Shown: piece after piece, positions 26,736 to 57,194 of the stretch
Numbering within the stretch: position 1 is the first letter of the stretch
How the letters are laid out: the number at the start of each line of letters is the position of its first letter
Position numbers and translations under genes: made by a program
NCBI GenBank assembly: GCA_003117195.1
Contig: BDSI01000089.1
Span: forward strand, 62,001-126,000
Length of the DNA: 64,000 nucleotides
Direction of reading: 5' to 3'
From: Eudorina sp. 2006-703-Eu-15
Lineage: Eukaryota; Chlorophyta; Chlorophyceae; Chlamydomonadales; Volvocaceae
Notes under the pieces: model-generated
Told to the model about the DNA's origin: nothing
Database searches by the model: none
Seen by the model: the letters and a program-made list of their open reading frames with translations, nothing else

Positions 26736-27395
26736 CTTGCAATACACATACACGTCATCCAGCCCAGTCCGGCCACGCAAGGGCCCCTACATACGTATAT
26801 ACATACATGTATCTGTATGTGTGTGCGCCCCATGCCACGCACTTTCATCGTATATGTACTGAACTTGATACGTATAATGCAGGTAAGGGCTGGGTGCGTG
26901 GTCCCCGGACGCTCGCCGCCATTGAAGCCGCCACTGCGAGTTCAGGATCGTGCTCAAGACGTTGGATAGAGCCGATAAGCTCAGCACCATGCCTTTCCTT
27001 CGCTCGAACGATACATGCGACGTACGGTAGCTAGCGGGACATGATGACATGTATGGTTGCCGAGGCAAACCTACCGGCGGCGGCCGGGGACAGGTGCGAG
27101 CGAGGGTGTCGCCAACATAACGTAGGCCCGTTTCAGCAGCCGGCAGCATGCATATGCACCTCTCAGCGACGGTAACGGACGGCGACATGAAGTACATGAA
27201 GTCAATGCACGTGAATTGTCGGGCTTAGGAACAATGCATCCTCGCGACAGCGGAACGGAATTGGTAATGGGCAGAAAACCACGTACGTGCACGGCGCGCG
27301 GGTGCGCGTGCGTGAGGCCGAGCGATCAAAGAAAAGCCGTACGCCCGATCCGGCTCGTAGCATGACTCCACAGCGGACAGAACAGGGAATAATAA

Positions 27396-47639
<20,244 letters not shown>

Positions 47640-47794
47640 GGTTGCAAAGTATATTATGTCAGGGAGGGCCGCATTCGAAAAGTGCCTACGCAGGTTCAAT
47701 AAATGCGACGGGAATCAATGACTAGGCTACGTAGATGAATGACAAGAATGATATGGATTTAACTTCCAGGGTAATTCAGTTCAAGTCAAATGAA

Positions 47795-47836
47795 GGCTTA
47801 TGTAGCCAGCGTGTACGATCATCGGAAGCTAGATTG
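47795..47836 (-). promoter_or_regulatory. Upstream block shared by genes A and B (gene B copy)
   Basis: This is the counterpart of 23086-23127, located 156-197 bp before the gene B start codon. Shared words on the gene strand are TAGCTTCC and TACATAAGCC. It probably belongs to the core promoter or 5' UTR and is the only upstream similarity I could see by eye. Confidence 0.45.
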
Positions 47837-48967
47837 TATGTGGGCTGATGAAAACGTAGCACTGACAAACCTTCGCATTCTCGTTCAACAGAATGGCAAA
47901 CCCGGAACAGGATCCTGTTTGACTCCAGAGAGAAGGCCTGCGATTCCCGAAAGTGGTAGTTTAAATACAATGAAATCCACCCTGCTCGCGTAGGCTCTTG
48001 GATTGACTCTGTGAAACCCGATTTGACCTCCGAAGAATGATAGAATGTCAAGTCGCCATGGTTACTAATGTCGTACTAGTAGCAAAGCAACAGGTCAAAG
48101 AGAAATCTTCGACAGGCTTGCCACAGAAGTTTTTTGATATTTTATTGAGTAGTGTAGTTATTACTAAGTGTAGTTATTACTTCTATGTATGAGGGGACTA
48201 TCCGCCGAGATGAAACTGCACTTTCCGAAATTCCTTACCTTATCGAGATTATAATAATTATTCAAATTTAACTGATGCTTTTAATTCCAGTTAGGAAGCC
48301 ATGCGTGCAACGGTTCCGACGCGGACTTTGTCGCAACACGATTGCCCATGGCCATAAGTATAACAATTTTCACGACTTATGAGTAAGGAATGCAGATATT
48401 GATTTATTATTTTGTAAATACATGAAGATAATTATGTTGCAAGCAGGTACACCTCCGCGAGCAGCGCCCTCCGCGTGTAGATTCGCGCCCGCTTCTAATC
48501 GCATTCCGCTGTGAGATGGCCTATAGTACTTACTATAGTACTTATGGCATTTTCATATTTTCAGAAGGAAAATACCTGTGCGATGGTCGGTTGCTTGAAC
48601 CAAAAAGTGTACTCAGCTAGCCAGATTCAGCCGGAGCGCGCCATCTCTGTCATCACCGGAGAATCGAACATTTTGGTGATGAATTTATTTCCTCATCTCA
48701 CATTCATTTACATCCTATGTGTAGGAGGTCGAGTTGTGACGGTTGCTGGCGTTTATATATTCCTGCCTGTCTTTTCTGACCCCTTACTTGTCATCTCTTA
48801 ACAGTAAGCATCCTGGACTGGGGACAGGGCTTTGAGATCCCAAGATTTCTATTGTGCCTAAACTCGTTGTTTCTCGTTGGGCAGGAACGGGCAGGACGCA
48901 GAGGTCCTGCATGCAAATTCCAACCGGCAACCGCTATACACCGTGCTACTATGCAGCCAGTACGTGA

Positions 48968-49492
48968 ACTCTAACTGCCCAGTGCAGTAGGCTCACCAAG
49001 GCTGACCAGCTGAAACTCGCGTTTGTTCGGCGGCTGCGAAGGAAATATAAACCAGGGCAGTGGGGCGTTTTGCGAGAAGAAGCCGTACCAGGCCGTACCG
49101 GTGCCATTTGGGATACTGCGGACACCTATCTGCTGATTCCCAAGGTGCTAGGGCTGAGGAAGGCCGCGAAGAAGCCAAACAACGTGAAGAAGGCAAACAC
49201 CGCGAGGAAGCCAAAGGAGGATGCACAGTCGGCCGGAGCGTGTGGCCGCAACCCTGTCAGGCCGTATGACTGCTGGGCAAGCATGCGCGAAGAAGAAAAG
49301 AGACTCCTCAGCGCATGCGCGCACGTTGGCTGTTCCATTCAAAGGAGTCTGCATCAACACAAGATCAGAAATAACGTGCCATCGTGGAAGCAGCAGAAAC
49401 GCTGTTGTAGGTTCGCGACACCGGAGGCAAGGCCGAAGGTAGGATCAACTGGCTGGTCCGTTGCAGAAACGACGCCGCGCAGCTGTCCATAA
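48968..49492 (+). CDS. Unrecognised open frame, possible exon of a degraded gene or transposon
   Basis: An open frame of about 174 codons follows a TGA at 48965-48967. It has no ATG until late (in WASMREEEKR), so if real it is an internal exon. A possible acceptor (CAGTAG) lies at about 48984-48989. The first third is the most protein-like: KADQLKLAFVRRLRRKYKPG, then WGVLREEAVPGRTGAIWDTA and TYLLIPKVLGLRKA, after which it becomes Lys-rich. I do not recognise the family. The basic, compact character and the isolated position suggest a transposable-element fragment. Confidence 0.3.
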   Translation, partial: TLTAQCSRLTKADQLKLAFVRRLRRKYKPGQWGVLREEAVPGRTGAIWDTADTYLLIPKVLGLRKAAKKPNNVKKANTARKPKEDAQSAGACGRNPVRPYDCWASMREEEKRLLSACAHVGCSIQRSLHQHKIRNNVPSWKQQKRCCRFATPEARPKVGSTGWSVAETTPRSCP

Positions 49493-50827
49493 CGCTGATG
49501 TAAGCACTGCGCGTGCAAATGATGACAATGGAACAAGGGCTCGGTCCAGGAGATGAATGATGTGATGAATGACCTTACATGTCTCTTCCGCTAGGCCAGG
49601 TCCATAACCTAACGAAAGGGGCCTACTAGTTGCTCATCGGCTATTGCCGAAGAGCAAATCGAGACAAAGCACCAAGGCAAAGCCTCGACCTAAATCACAA
49701 GACAAACAAGTACGACACTCTACCATCAGTGATGGTCCCGAAACCAAAGGAAACGGACAACCGAATCACACAACAACTCACAGTAACCGCAAATAACCGA
49801 ATTGGAGCAGTAAACTGACGGGTGCAGTCAATCGGCGTGACAACCCAGAGGGACCCCAAGAAGCCCGACTGCTCATCGACCCTGGCCTAATCCAACTGAG
49901 CCCTTGACTGTCTTCCAAAATCCTAGTGTTCGTTTAGTTATGACTCGAGGGTCGTACGTTGGGAGCTAGCAGCAGGGAGCAGGTGTGAGCCAAGTGTGGT
50001 GGTAGTGCTCGCGCGTGGGTGTGTGCTCGGGTGTTTGGGTGCGGGCACGTGAGGCGGAGGGGGCGAGGGATGCGGGAAGTCCGGAGAGAGAGGGAAAGAG
50101 CCCGCGGGACACGTCTCTCTTGGTGGCGTTGCAGCCAAGCGGCCCTGCGTGTCGGGTGGGTGGGGCTCGGTCTGGGAGCCGCACTCTTAGGGGCTGTCTA
50201 AAAGGGGAGGCTGCGCTGGCTTCTCATCCAATCGCTTTGTCCTCAGATGCTTCAAGAGCCACTGTCGTGGCAATCTCGCTCTAGGGCCAGCGGTATTTTC
50301 TGGCGTGGTCCCCTGGCTGTCAACTCGTGCCGCGTGGGTACAATGCTGCCGCGTGAGTAGTGGGGAGCGTCTGCTCACCCCCCGGAAGGGTGAGCGTTCT
50401 TTTGTAGTGTGCAGCCGCTGAGTAGCTCATGATAGGTCAGCGTGCCCTGTGTTCTGCGGTGGTCCCTGCGCTGGGGTGGTTCCTCAGGTTCTTCGCCCCC
50501 AGTTTAATATTTTTGTGTGCCCATGTGCGCCTTCTCCTCCCCCTGCGCGGTGGTTCTGCGCGTCTGGGGGCCCTGTATACGTTCACGGGGCCCCGGACAG
50601 TCGACCATACGGCAGGTATGTGCAATGTATGCCCCCACTGTGAGTTGCGAGCGTGGTTGAGATGTCGTCGGGTGCTCGGGCGGCATACCTGAGCGGACTG
50701 GCCGACCGCAGGGAGGCCCTGGCGGGAGGAGCAGCAGCCCGGACCAAAAGCGGATGTCGACGCTTTGCTGCATCCGCTCTCGACGTGGTGTTCCTCCGGC
50801 AGCACCCACCAGCGGGCGGGTAACGGG

Positions 50828-51048
50828 TTCGAATTCCGTAAGCGTTGAGTGTTGGATGGCATGGTGTCGTAGCTAGGTGACTGGCCTGATACACATGGGA
50901 TAGAAAGTGGGAATGACTGGTCTGATGTAGCATTCCCACCTCCTAATCACACATCAGACCAGTCATTCCCATTTTCTATCCCATATCAGACCAGTTCACC
51001 TAGCTACGACACCATGCCATCCAACACTCAGCGCTTACGGGATTCGAA
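50828..51048. repeat. Long near-perfect hairpin (about 100-bp arms, 22-nt loop)
   Basis: The left arm 50828-50928 and right arm 50951-51048 are reverse complements with only a handful of mismatches and a 1-base and a 3-base indel. The loop is 22 nt. Each arm begins or ends at TTCGAAT, and the left arm is preceded by GGG, giving a GGTTCGAAT-like tRNA B-box match. A transcript would fold into one long stem. It could be a fold-back transposon or a small-RNA precursor. Confidence 0.85.
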
Positions 51049-51150
51049 GAATGCTACATCGGACCCACGGACCCCCTTCCCTCTCCTGCACCCTCCATTA
51101 TTCTCGGCCCTCTCCGGATCGCGCCGCCGCCACCATATCGCGCCGCCCTG

Positions 51151-51240
51151 CCCATCGCTGCCCCGCCCATCGCTGCCCCGCCCATCGCTGCCCCGCCCAT
51201 CGCTGCCCCGCCCATCGCTGCCCCGCCCATCGCGGCCTCG
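51151..51240. repeat. 15-bp tandem repeat, six copies
   Basis: Six consecutive 15-bp units of CCCATCGCTGCCCCG, the last with three changes. The unit length keeps all frames open and so creates spurious Gly/Ala and Pro-rich ORFs on both strands. Confidence 0.95.
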
Positions 51241-52097
51241 CCCATCACCCGCGGGTACGGGTCGACCCGCGGGCGGCTGGCCCGCGACTGTCTGCACCTC
51301 GTTCTGCGCGACCCGTCAGCACCTCTTCGGCACCTTTGCTCTATCTTGACCCTGCTGCATCCAAGGATTCAGCTCGGCCCCGCATCCCTTGTTCAGCCCT
51401 CGCTGTGCTGCGCCTTGGGCCCCCTGGCAACGCCGCGTTTGGTGCGTCGCCGGTGCCCAGCATGCCACATTATTCATGTAATGAATGATGTCAACGGCAG
51501 TGGTGCTAAGAGTGCAACGTCAACGCATCGGTGGAAACACATAGGTTGCTCGTCCCACTCCACCCCTTCGTCGGCGGTGCGGCAACGGATGGAAAAGAGC
51601 CACGGGCGAAGAGCCTCGCCAGCGAGCCGGGCATGCATCTCCTCGCTCAGCAAATCAGCGGCGCGGTGCAAGCAAGGATACGTTCCTTGGTGCGTGGTAG
51701 CGCTCACTCAGCAGTGTAACAACGCTTTGTCGCAGTCATGCTCACAGTATGTGCTCGTTATCTCCAATCTGGGAAATCCAACTATCCAAGCCTACAATCG
51801 AAAGCAAGCCTACGATTGCATCTTTGCCGTTTTCACCTCTGACTTTGGGGGTGACAACGACGGGTAGATGTACGGTATATGCGTAGCTACGTACATATGT
51901 GTTGGGTCATTATGAGATAGAATCCGCTTACAAACATGCCAGCATTCCAGCACAGCACTACCGGTACTGCCCAACCAGCAGGACGAGCCAGCCAGGCATC
52001 GATTCCACCGAGTACATACGCCCCAGAGTTCATAGCTGCCGGACGCATCAAATAGCATCGCACCCAACGGCGGGCAAGTAATCAACGGCACATACAC

Positions 52098-52136
52098 TCG
52101 CGCGGGTCACCGATGACCCATGGGCTCCACTGCATC
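52098..52136 (+). mobile_element. Short fragment of the LINE-like 3' tail repeat
   Basis: CGGGTCACCGATGACCC followed by GGGCTCCACTG resembles the last 40 bp of the repeat at 31639-31960. It is heavily truncated and diverged. Confidence 0.35.
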
Positions 52137-53275
52137 CTGATACCTGCACCAAGTAATTATCCTCCCAATCAAACCGGTGTTATATATGTACGAAGTGCTG
52201 ACACAACCCTCCATCTCTCGTGAACGTCGTCGAAAAAATGCGCGGCAGGTTGGGATTGCCGCACACGGACACAAACTCAAACAACCCAGCCATTGAGGTA
52301 CACCGCTCCAGCCACGTATACGCACGCAAACAACCCCGGTATGTACAAGAAGCTATATTTATTTATATTGAGCTGTTCAGCAGCCGAAATGTTTCACTCG
52401 AGTGTGCGAGGTAAACGTACAATCACGAGGTGTACTACCACGAGGAACCTACCGCGACCTCATGTACGGCACAGCGAGCGGGGCGGACTGGTGGTGGGTG
52501 AATGTATGTACACGGCGCATGGCCCCACATAAGCACACACACGCGCGCGCACGAGCTTGGTGAGCCCTGCTGTTGCTTGTGTGGTGCGTGGAGTTCCATG
52601 GCTTCCCAGCCAGCCAGTCATCCATCCCCCGCCCGCAGTACTGCTGGACCAGTTGCCGGTCGCCGCACATTGGGCACCTAGAAATTTCCAGAAGATACAT
52701 ACCTACCTTCTGTATGAAAATAAGCAAGCACAAACGCCACTCCCACTCAAGCGGTCAAGCCATTGCTGAAACAATGAAGCCCTTTCCTCCTTTTCCTCCG
52801 TCTGCGACTTGCCAAATGCTGCAGATATAGATAGCAAGTGGCTCGCTCATTATTGTCGAGGGTGGCTGCTGCGGCCCCAGCTCCAGGGCGCCCGACCAGG
52901 CCTGCTGTACAACGCCTAACCGAGCGAGCCCGAGCACACCGACTCGCTGACACATGCCTACCTGGGCAACCTTATTGTGGATCAGCACCCGAGCAGCACG
53001 GAACGCCCCTTGCAAAAACCACCACGCACTGATGACGACGGAGGCGTACGTTACGAAGCACAGGTAGGTACCGACGGCACATTTAGGTAATGCAGGCAAC
53101 ACCAGGTAAAAACCATTCAGTCATGGCTTCCCTTGTGTAAGCCGCACAAAATAAATTATACGAAAGAGTCACCACTCCTCATCAGCCAAGAAAAACGCGT
53201 TTGCCTGATGCGTACGTCGTGTTGGCAAGTTTCTGTCACGGCTATCTAACTGTCGATGTGAGTGACGTACAGAAC

Positions 53276-56200
53276 CTACACTTGCGTTATGGTAGCCTGG
53301 TCATAGTAGAAGGTGGTGATGGCAGTTCCAAAGTTTATTTTAAACTGTGCGTAGGTAGTTCCCGCGCCAGCTGGCTTGCTGCCAGTGAGGCAGAACTGCT
53401 GCCAGGTCGTGGTGAGGGTGATGCCCTTCCCCGCGTACACCGTAAAGGCGCCGCTGTTGCCCTGCAGAGCCTGGAAGGCCGAGGCCGTGGTTGGCTGGCC
53501 GGAACCGCCCGCCAAGCGGCCCCAGACACACCAGGTGAAGCTGTAGCCAGTCAGCAGTTCGATCGCTGTGCTCTGCGGGCGTGCAGGCAGGCAGAGTCGG
53601 GCGGGCACGGGAGGGGAAGGAGGATTTAACGACAGTCCCTTCGGCATGAAATGCGAGCAAGGACATCTGGACTCGTCGTCATCAGCCGTGGAATCATCGC
53701 AATGCGCGTGGATAGATGCACCCCTGGGCAGCCAAAGGTAGCCGAGGGGCTCACCTGCAGCTGCACGTGCCAGTCGGTGCCGGAGAGCTGAGTGAGGGTG
53801 ACGGAGAGGCCTCCGGTGCCGCTGTAGGCAGCCGCTGCAACTCCGAACGAGTACGTTCCCTACGCAATCAGCAGGCCACAAGTCATTGTTGTCATAAGAC
53901 AAAACCTAAAGGCCAAAGAGGACAAGACGTCCATGACTGGCTATCTAGGCCAGCTGGCACGTATGACTCAACGGCCAGCAAGTTAGTCCAGCTTGCTCAA
54001 CCAGCAGAAAATGAATCACTCTAAACCAAAACCTAATTACCTGAGGGGACGGTGTTCCAGTTGCAATCCAGACACCGTAGCCATCCGAGCTGCTTCCCAC
54101 ATTCTCAAACCCGCCGGTCATCAGTGCGGGCTGCGGCGGCGGCGGGGCTGGAGGGGGCGACGGCGGCGGGCTCGGCGGACGCGGCGGGCTGGGCGGACTG
54201 GGCGGGAAGGGGCTGGGAGGTGGTGGCGGTGCAGCCACAGAAGAGATCGTCGCCCGGTCAAAGTAAAACGTGGTCACGGCAGTGCCGAAGCAGACTTTAA
54301 ACTGCGCCCAAGTGGTTCCCTGGCTGGGGGGCTTCTGGCCATTCACCTGGCAAAGCTGCTGCCAGGTGGTGGTGACGGTGGCCTGCTGCCAAGCATACGT
54401 GGCGAACGTGTTTGAGTCCTGCAGCGTCATGGACACGGTGGTGGAGCCGCTTGCGACGCGCGCCCAGACGCAGTACGTGTACAGCCGGCCGGTGAAGATC
54501 TCCATGGCGGGGGTCTGCGTGCATGGATGGCACATTGAGAGCAGCAAGAGGGCTTGCATGAATAAAGAATATCGCCAAGGGACGGAAGTGTGCGCCATGT
54601 GTGTAGTCGTTAAGGTGGCTGGTCAAGGTGTGAGCGCCTCTGGAAGCCGAGCGACGGCAGCCACTGGTTGGGGAAATGTTGGCGAGCGGTAGCCATCAGG
54701 GTGGATAGGGCACCGGTGCCTGCCTCTCTATCTAGTTGTCCGATCTGTGCATCCCCGCCCGTTCCCTTGCAGCGTCAGCTCGCTCGCGACCTCGCTGCGT
54801 GTGTGCCGCCGCCATCTACGTACAGTATTCCGTGGCTGCGCAATATATATGTTAACTCTAGCAGGTCTGTGTGCTATTATTGTGACGACTGATCCAGGCG
54901 AAGCGTACCTGCAGCTGCACGTGCCAGTCGGTGCCGGTGATCTGGGTGAGCGTGGTGGACAGGCCGCCCGCGCCGCTGTAGGCAGCCGCACCCACGCCAA
55001 ACGAGAAGTAGCCCTGTATATGTATATATGCGTAATGCAGCATCAATAATTTGTCAGGGAGCAGGAAGAACCAGACGTGTTTAGGCAGGGCTGCCGCTCT
55101 AAAATTAGCTAGTGGATCACGCCGGTCGCCTCGCTCCTCACTGACCTGCGCGCCGTTGGAAGTGGCAATCCATACATTATAACCGTCCGAGCTGCTGCCC
55201 GATGTCTCAAACTCAGCAATTGCTGTGGACGCCTGGGGCGGCGGTGGCGACGGCGGCGGGGGCGGCGGCGGCGGGGGCGAGGGCGGTGGGGGCGGCGGCG
55301 GCGGGGCCGACGGCGGCGGCGGCGGGGGTGACGGCGGCGGGCTCGGAGGCGGTGGCGGCGGCGGCGGGCTGGGCGGCGGTGACGGGTTGGGGCTTGGTGG
55401 CGGCGGCGGCGCGGAGGACGATGTGATGAGAGCTTCATCGAAGTAAAACGTGGTCACGGCAGTGCCGAAAAAAATCTTAAACTGCGCCCATGTGGTTCCC
55501 TGACCGGCTGGTTTCTGGGAGTTCACGACACAATACTGCTGCCAGGTACTTGTGATCGTGGTCTGTTGCCACGAGTACATGTTGAAGGTGGTGGTGTCCT
55601 GTAATCCCATTGTGACGGTGGTGGAGGGCCCCGCCGTCCTCGCCCAAATGCAGAAGGTGAAGAGCCGGGCGTCCAGGACCTCGACGGATCGGCTCTGCAG
55701 GACAAGGTTCGTTGCATCGATGGTTAGTTCCATGTGCCCACGGCCACTTGGATCTACCCCAAAGTTACTGCTGTCGGGCTCACAACTTAACACACGCACG
55801 CTGCAAATGTTGAAGCGTTTCCCGACAGATGGTTGGCGGCGACATGTGGCCACACCTGACTCCAACCAACCTCGCTCAGTGCATGGCCCCACACACCGAC
55901 CTACCTGCAGCTGCACGTGCCAATCGGTGCCAGAGACCGCATTCAGGGTGGCGGACAGGCCCGCGGCGCTGTTGTAGGCCGCGGAGGCATCCCCAAAGGA
56001 ATAGGTGCCCTGCGGACATCAGCGGATTAAATAAACCGCTGGAGTGATGCAAGGGATCGCTGCAAACAATCAATAATGCAATCGTAGTGGCAATGCCTTC
56101 GTTGACTCCACCTTCGGGTTGAGGGTCTGGGTGTGGATCGATGTATGTGCGCGCAGGACGGAGGGGCAACGAACACCGACCACAAAACCGTACCTGCGGG

Positions 56201-57194
56201 AAACCAGGCTGGCCGTTGTTGTTAATCCAGACCGTGTAGCCGTCAGAGGTGGACCCTGGGGTGTTGAAACTGGCGCTCAGGAGGGCTGGCTGCGGCGGGG
56301 GCGGGGGCGGGGGCGGCGGGGATGGCGGAGGGGGCGGGCCGTTGCACACGCCGCACGTCGCCCTGCAGTAGCTGGCGTCCAGGACCCACTGCGCGTTGCA
56401 CAAGTTCCACAGCTTCAGCTGGTCGCATGTGCCACCTGCAGTCAGCCAGTCAGTCAGTCGGTCAGTCAGTCATGCACGTGAACGTGACGACGGAATGATG
56501 ATGATGATGAGGGGCTCAGGTCTTGGCATGCATGGCACCACAAGTCGTTCATCAGTACCGCTAACCCGAATCCCTCACAACAAAGCGTTTACCAATACAG
56601 TGTCAATAAATGATATTAGCCATCGTCACGCGCGGGTGGTACGATCGCAGGCTGCACGTACATAACCGCAGAGGCAAGGTGCACGGACGTACCGCTCCAC
56701 TGGCGATCCGTGCACGGCAGGCCCGCCCCGCTGCAGATGCCGCACGTCTGCTGGCAGTAGCCAAGAGGGACGACTTCGTAGCAGCGTCCCAGCGGGACCA
56801 GCTGGGAGCAGGTCAGGCCGCCTGCGGAGAGGCAGGACAACACAAGGAACGGCAGGTAGCGGCGGGAGGTTGACGAAGGATTCAGGAGTGGCGTCTACGC
56901 TGTAATCGACAAACAAGTAAGCCCGTTAGCAATCCATCTGTCTGTCCACGTACCCATCTGTCCACGTACCCGACAGGCTCGTTGGCATGGGTGCGTCCAG
57001 GCATACTGGCTTGTTCTCGACGCAGCGGCCGCAAGTGACGGAGCAGTACCCGCCGATCTTGCCGACCAGGGCCTGCAGCTCGGCTGAGCTGGAGCTGACG
57101 AAGCTGCCGCCGGTGGACAGGTCGTTGCAGCGGCCCGCCAGGGCCGAGCAGGTGCAGCCCGCAGCGCCCACACCGTTGGCGGCGCAGACATCGG
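53276..57194 (-). other. Gene C C-terminal region: three ShK-like domains and three CBM4/9-like modules
   Basis: Exons: 56970-57194, 56693-56821, 56194-56435, 55905-56009, 55146-55694, 54909-55013, 54041-54514, 53755-53859, 53276-53572. Three Cys-rich ShK-like units come first (ending CSVTCGRC, CQQTCGIC, CRATCGVC), then three jelly-roll modules. The first inter-module linker is a long, almost pure Pro/Ser tract (about 55225-55415). The protein ends in ATITQV and TAG with no tail, like gene B. The exon at 54041-54514 is the closest relative of gene A's last exon, which indicates that A once had a further module. Confidence 0.8.

Larger units (their letters stand above)
22956..27395. other. Spacer between gene A start and gene B stop
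   Basis: This holds the gene A promoter and 5' UTR (right of 22955) and the gene B 3' UTR (left of 27396). I see no convincing gene. The stretch 24660-25061 is GC-rich with an open plus-strand frame and an open minus-strand frame; it reads like a transposon fragment but matches no domain I recognise. A candidate TGTAA polyadenylation signal for gene B lies at 26195-26199 (minus strand), about 1.2 kb past the stop, with low certainty. 23200-23550 is AT-rich and empty. Confidence 0.5.
47840..53275. other. Spacer between gene B start and gene C stop
   Basis: Apart from the open frame at 48968-49492, the hairpin at 50828-51048 and the 15-bp repeat at 51151-51240 (listed separately), I see no supported gene. 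48100-48450 is AT-rich and empty. 49940-50830 is GC-rich and contains a small hairpin (GCTCACCCC...GGGTGAGC near 50375-50397); it may be transposon-derived. 51350-53270 has only short frames. The gene C 3' UTR must occupy the right-hand end. Confidence 0.45.

Noticed and set aside
48511..48801. 96-codon hydrophobic ORF
   Set aside because: The frame opens with GTG rather than ATG, the region is AT-rich, and no splice or family support is seen.
55202..55446. Gly/Ala-rich plus-strand ORFs opposite proline linkers (also at 32274-32669, 28682-28999, 54052-54415)
   Set aside because: They are antisense shadows of Pro/Ser linker codons in genes B and C.
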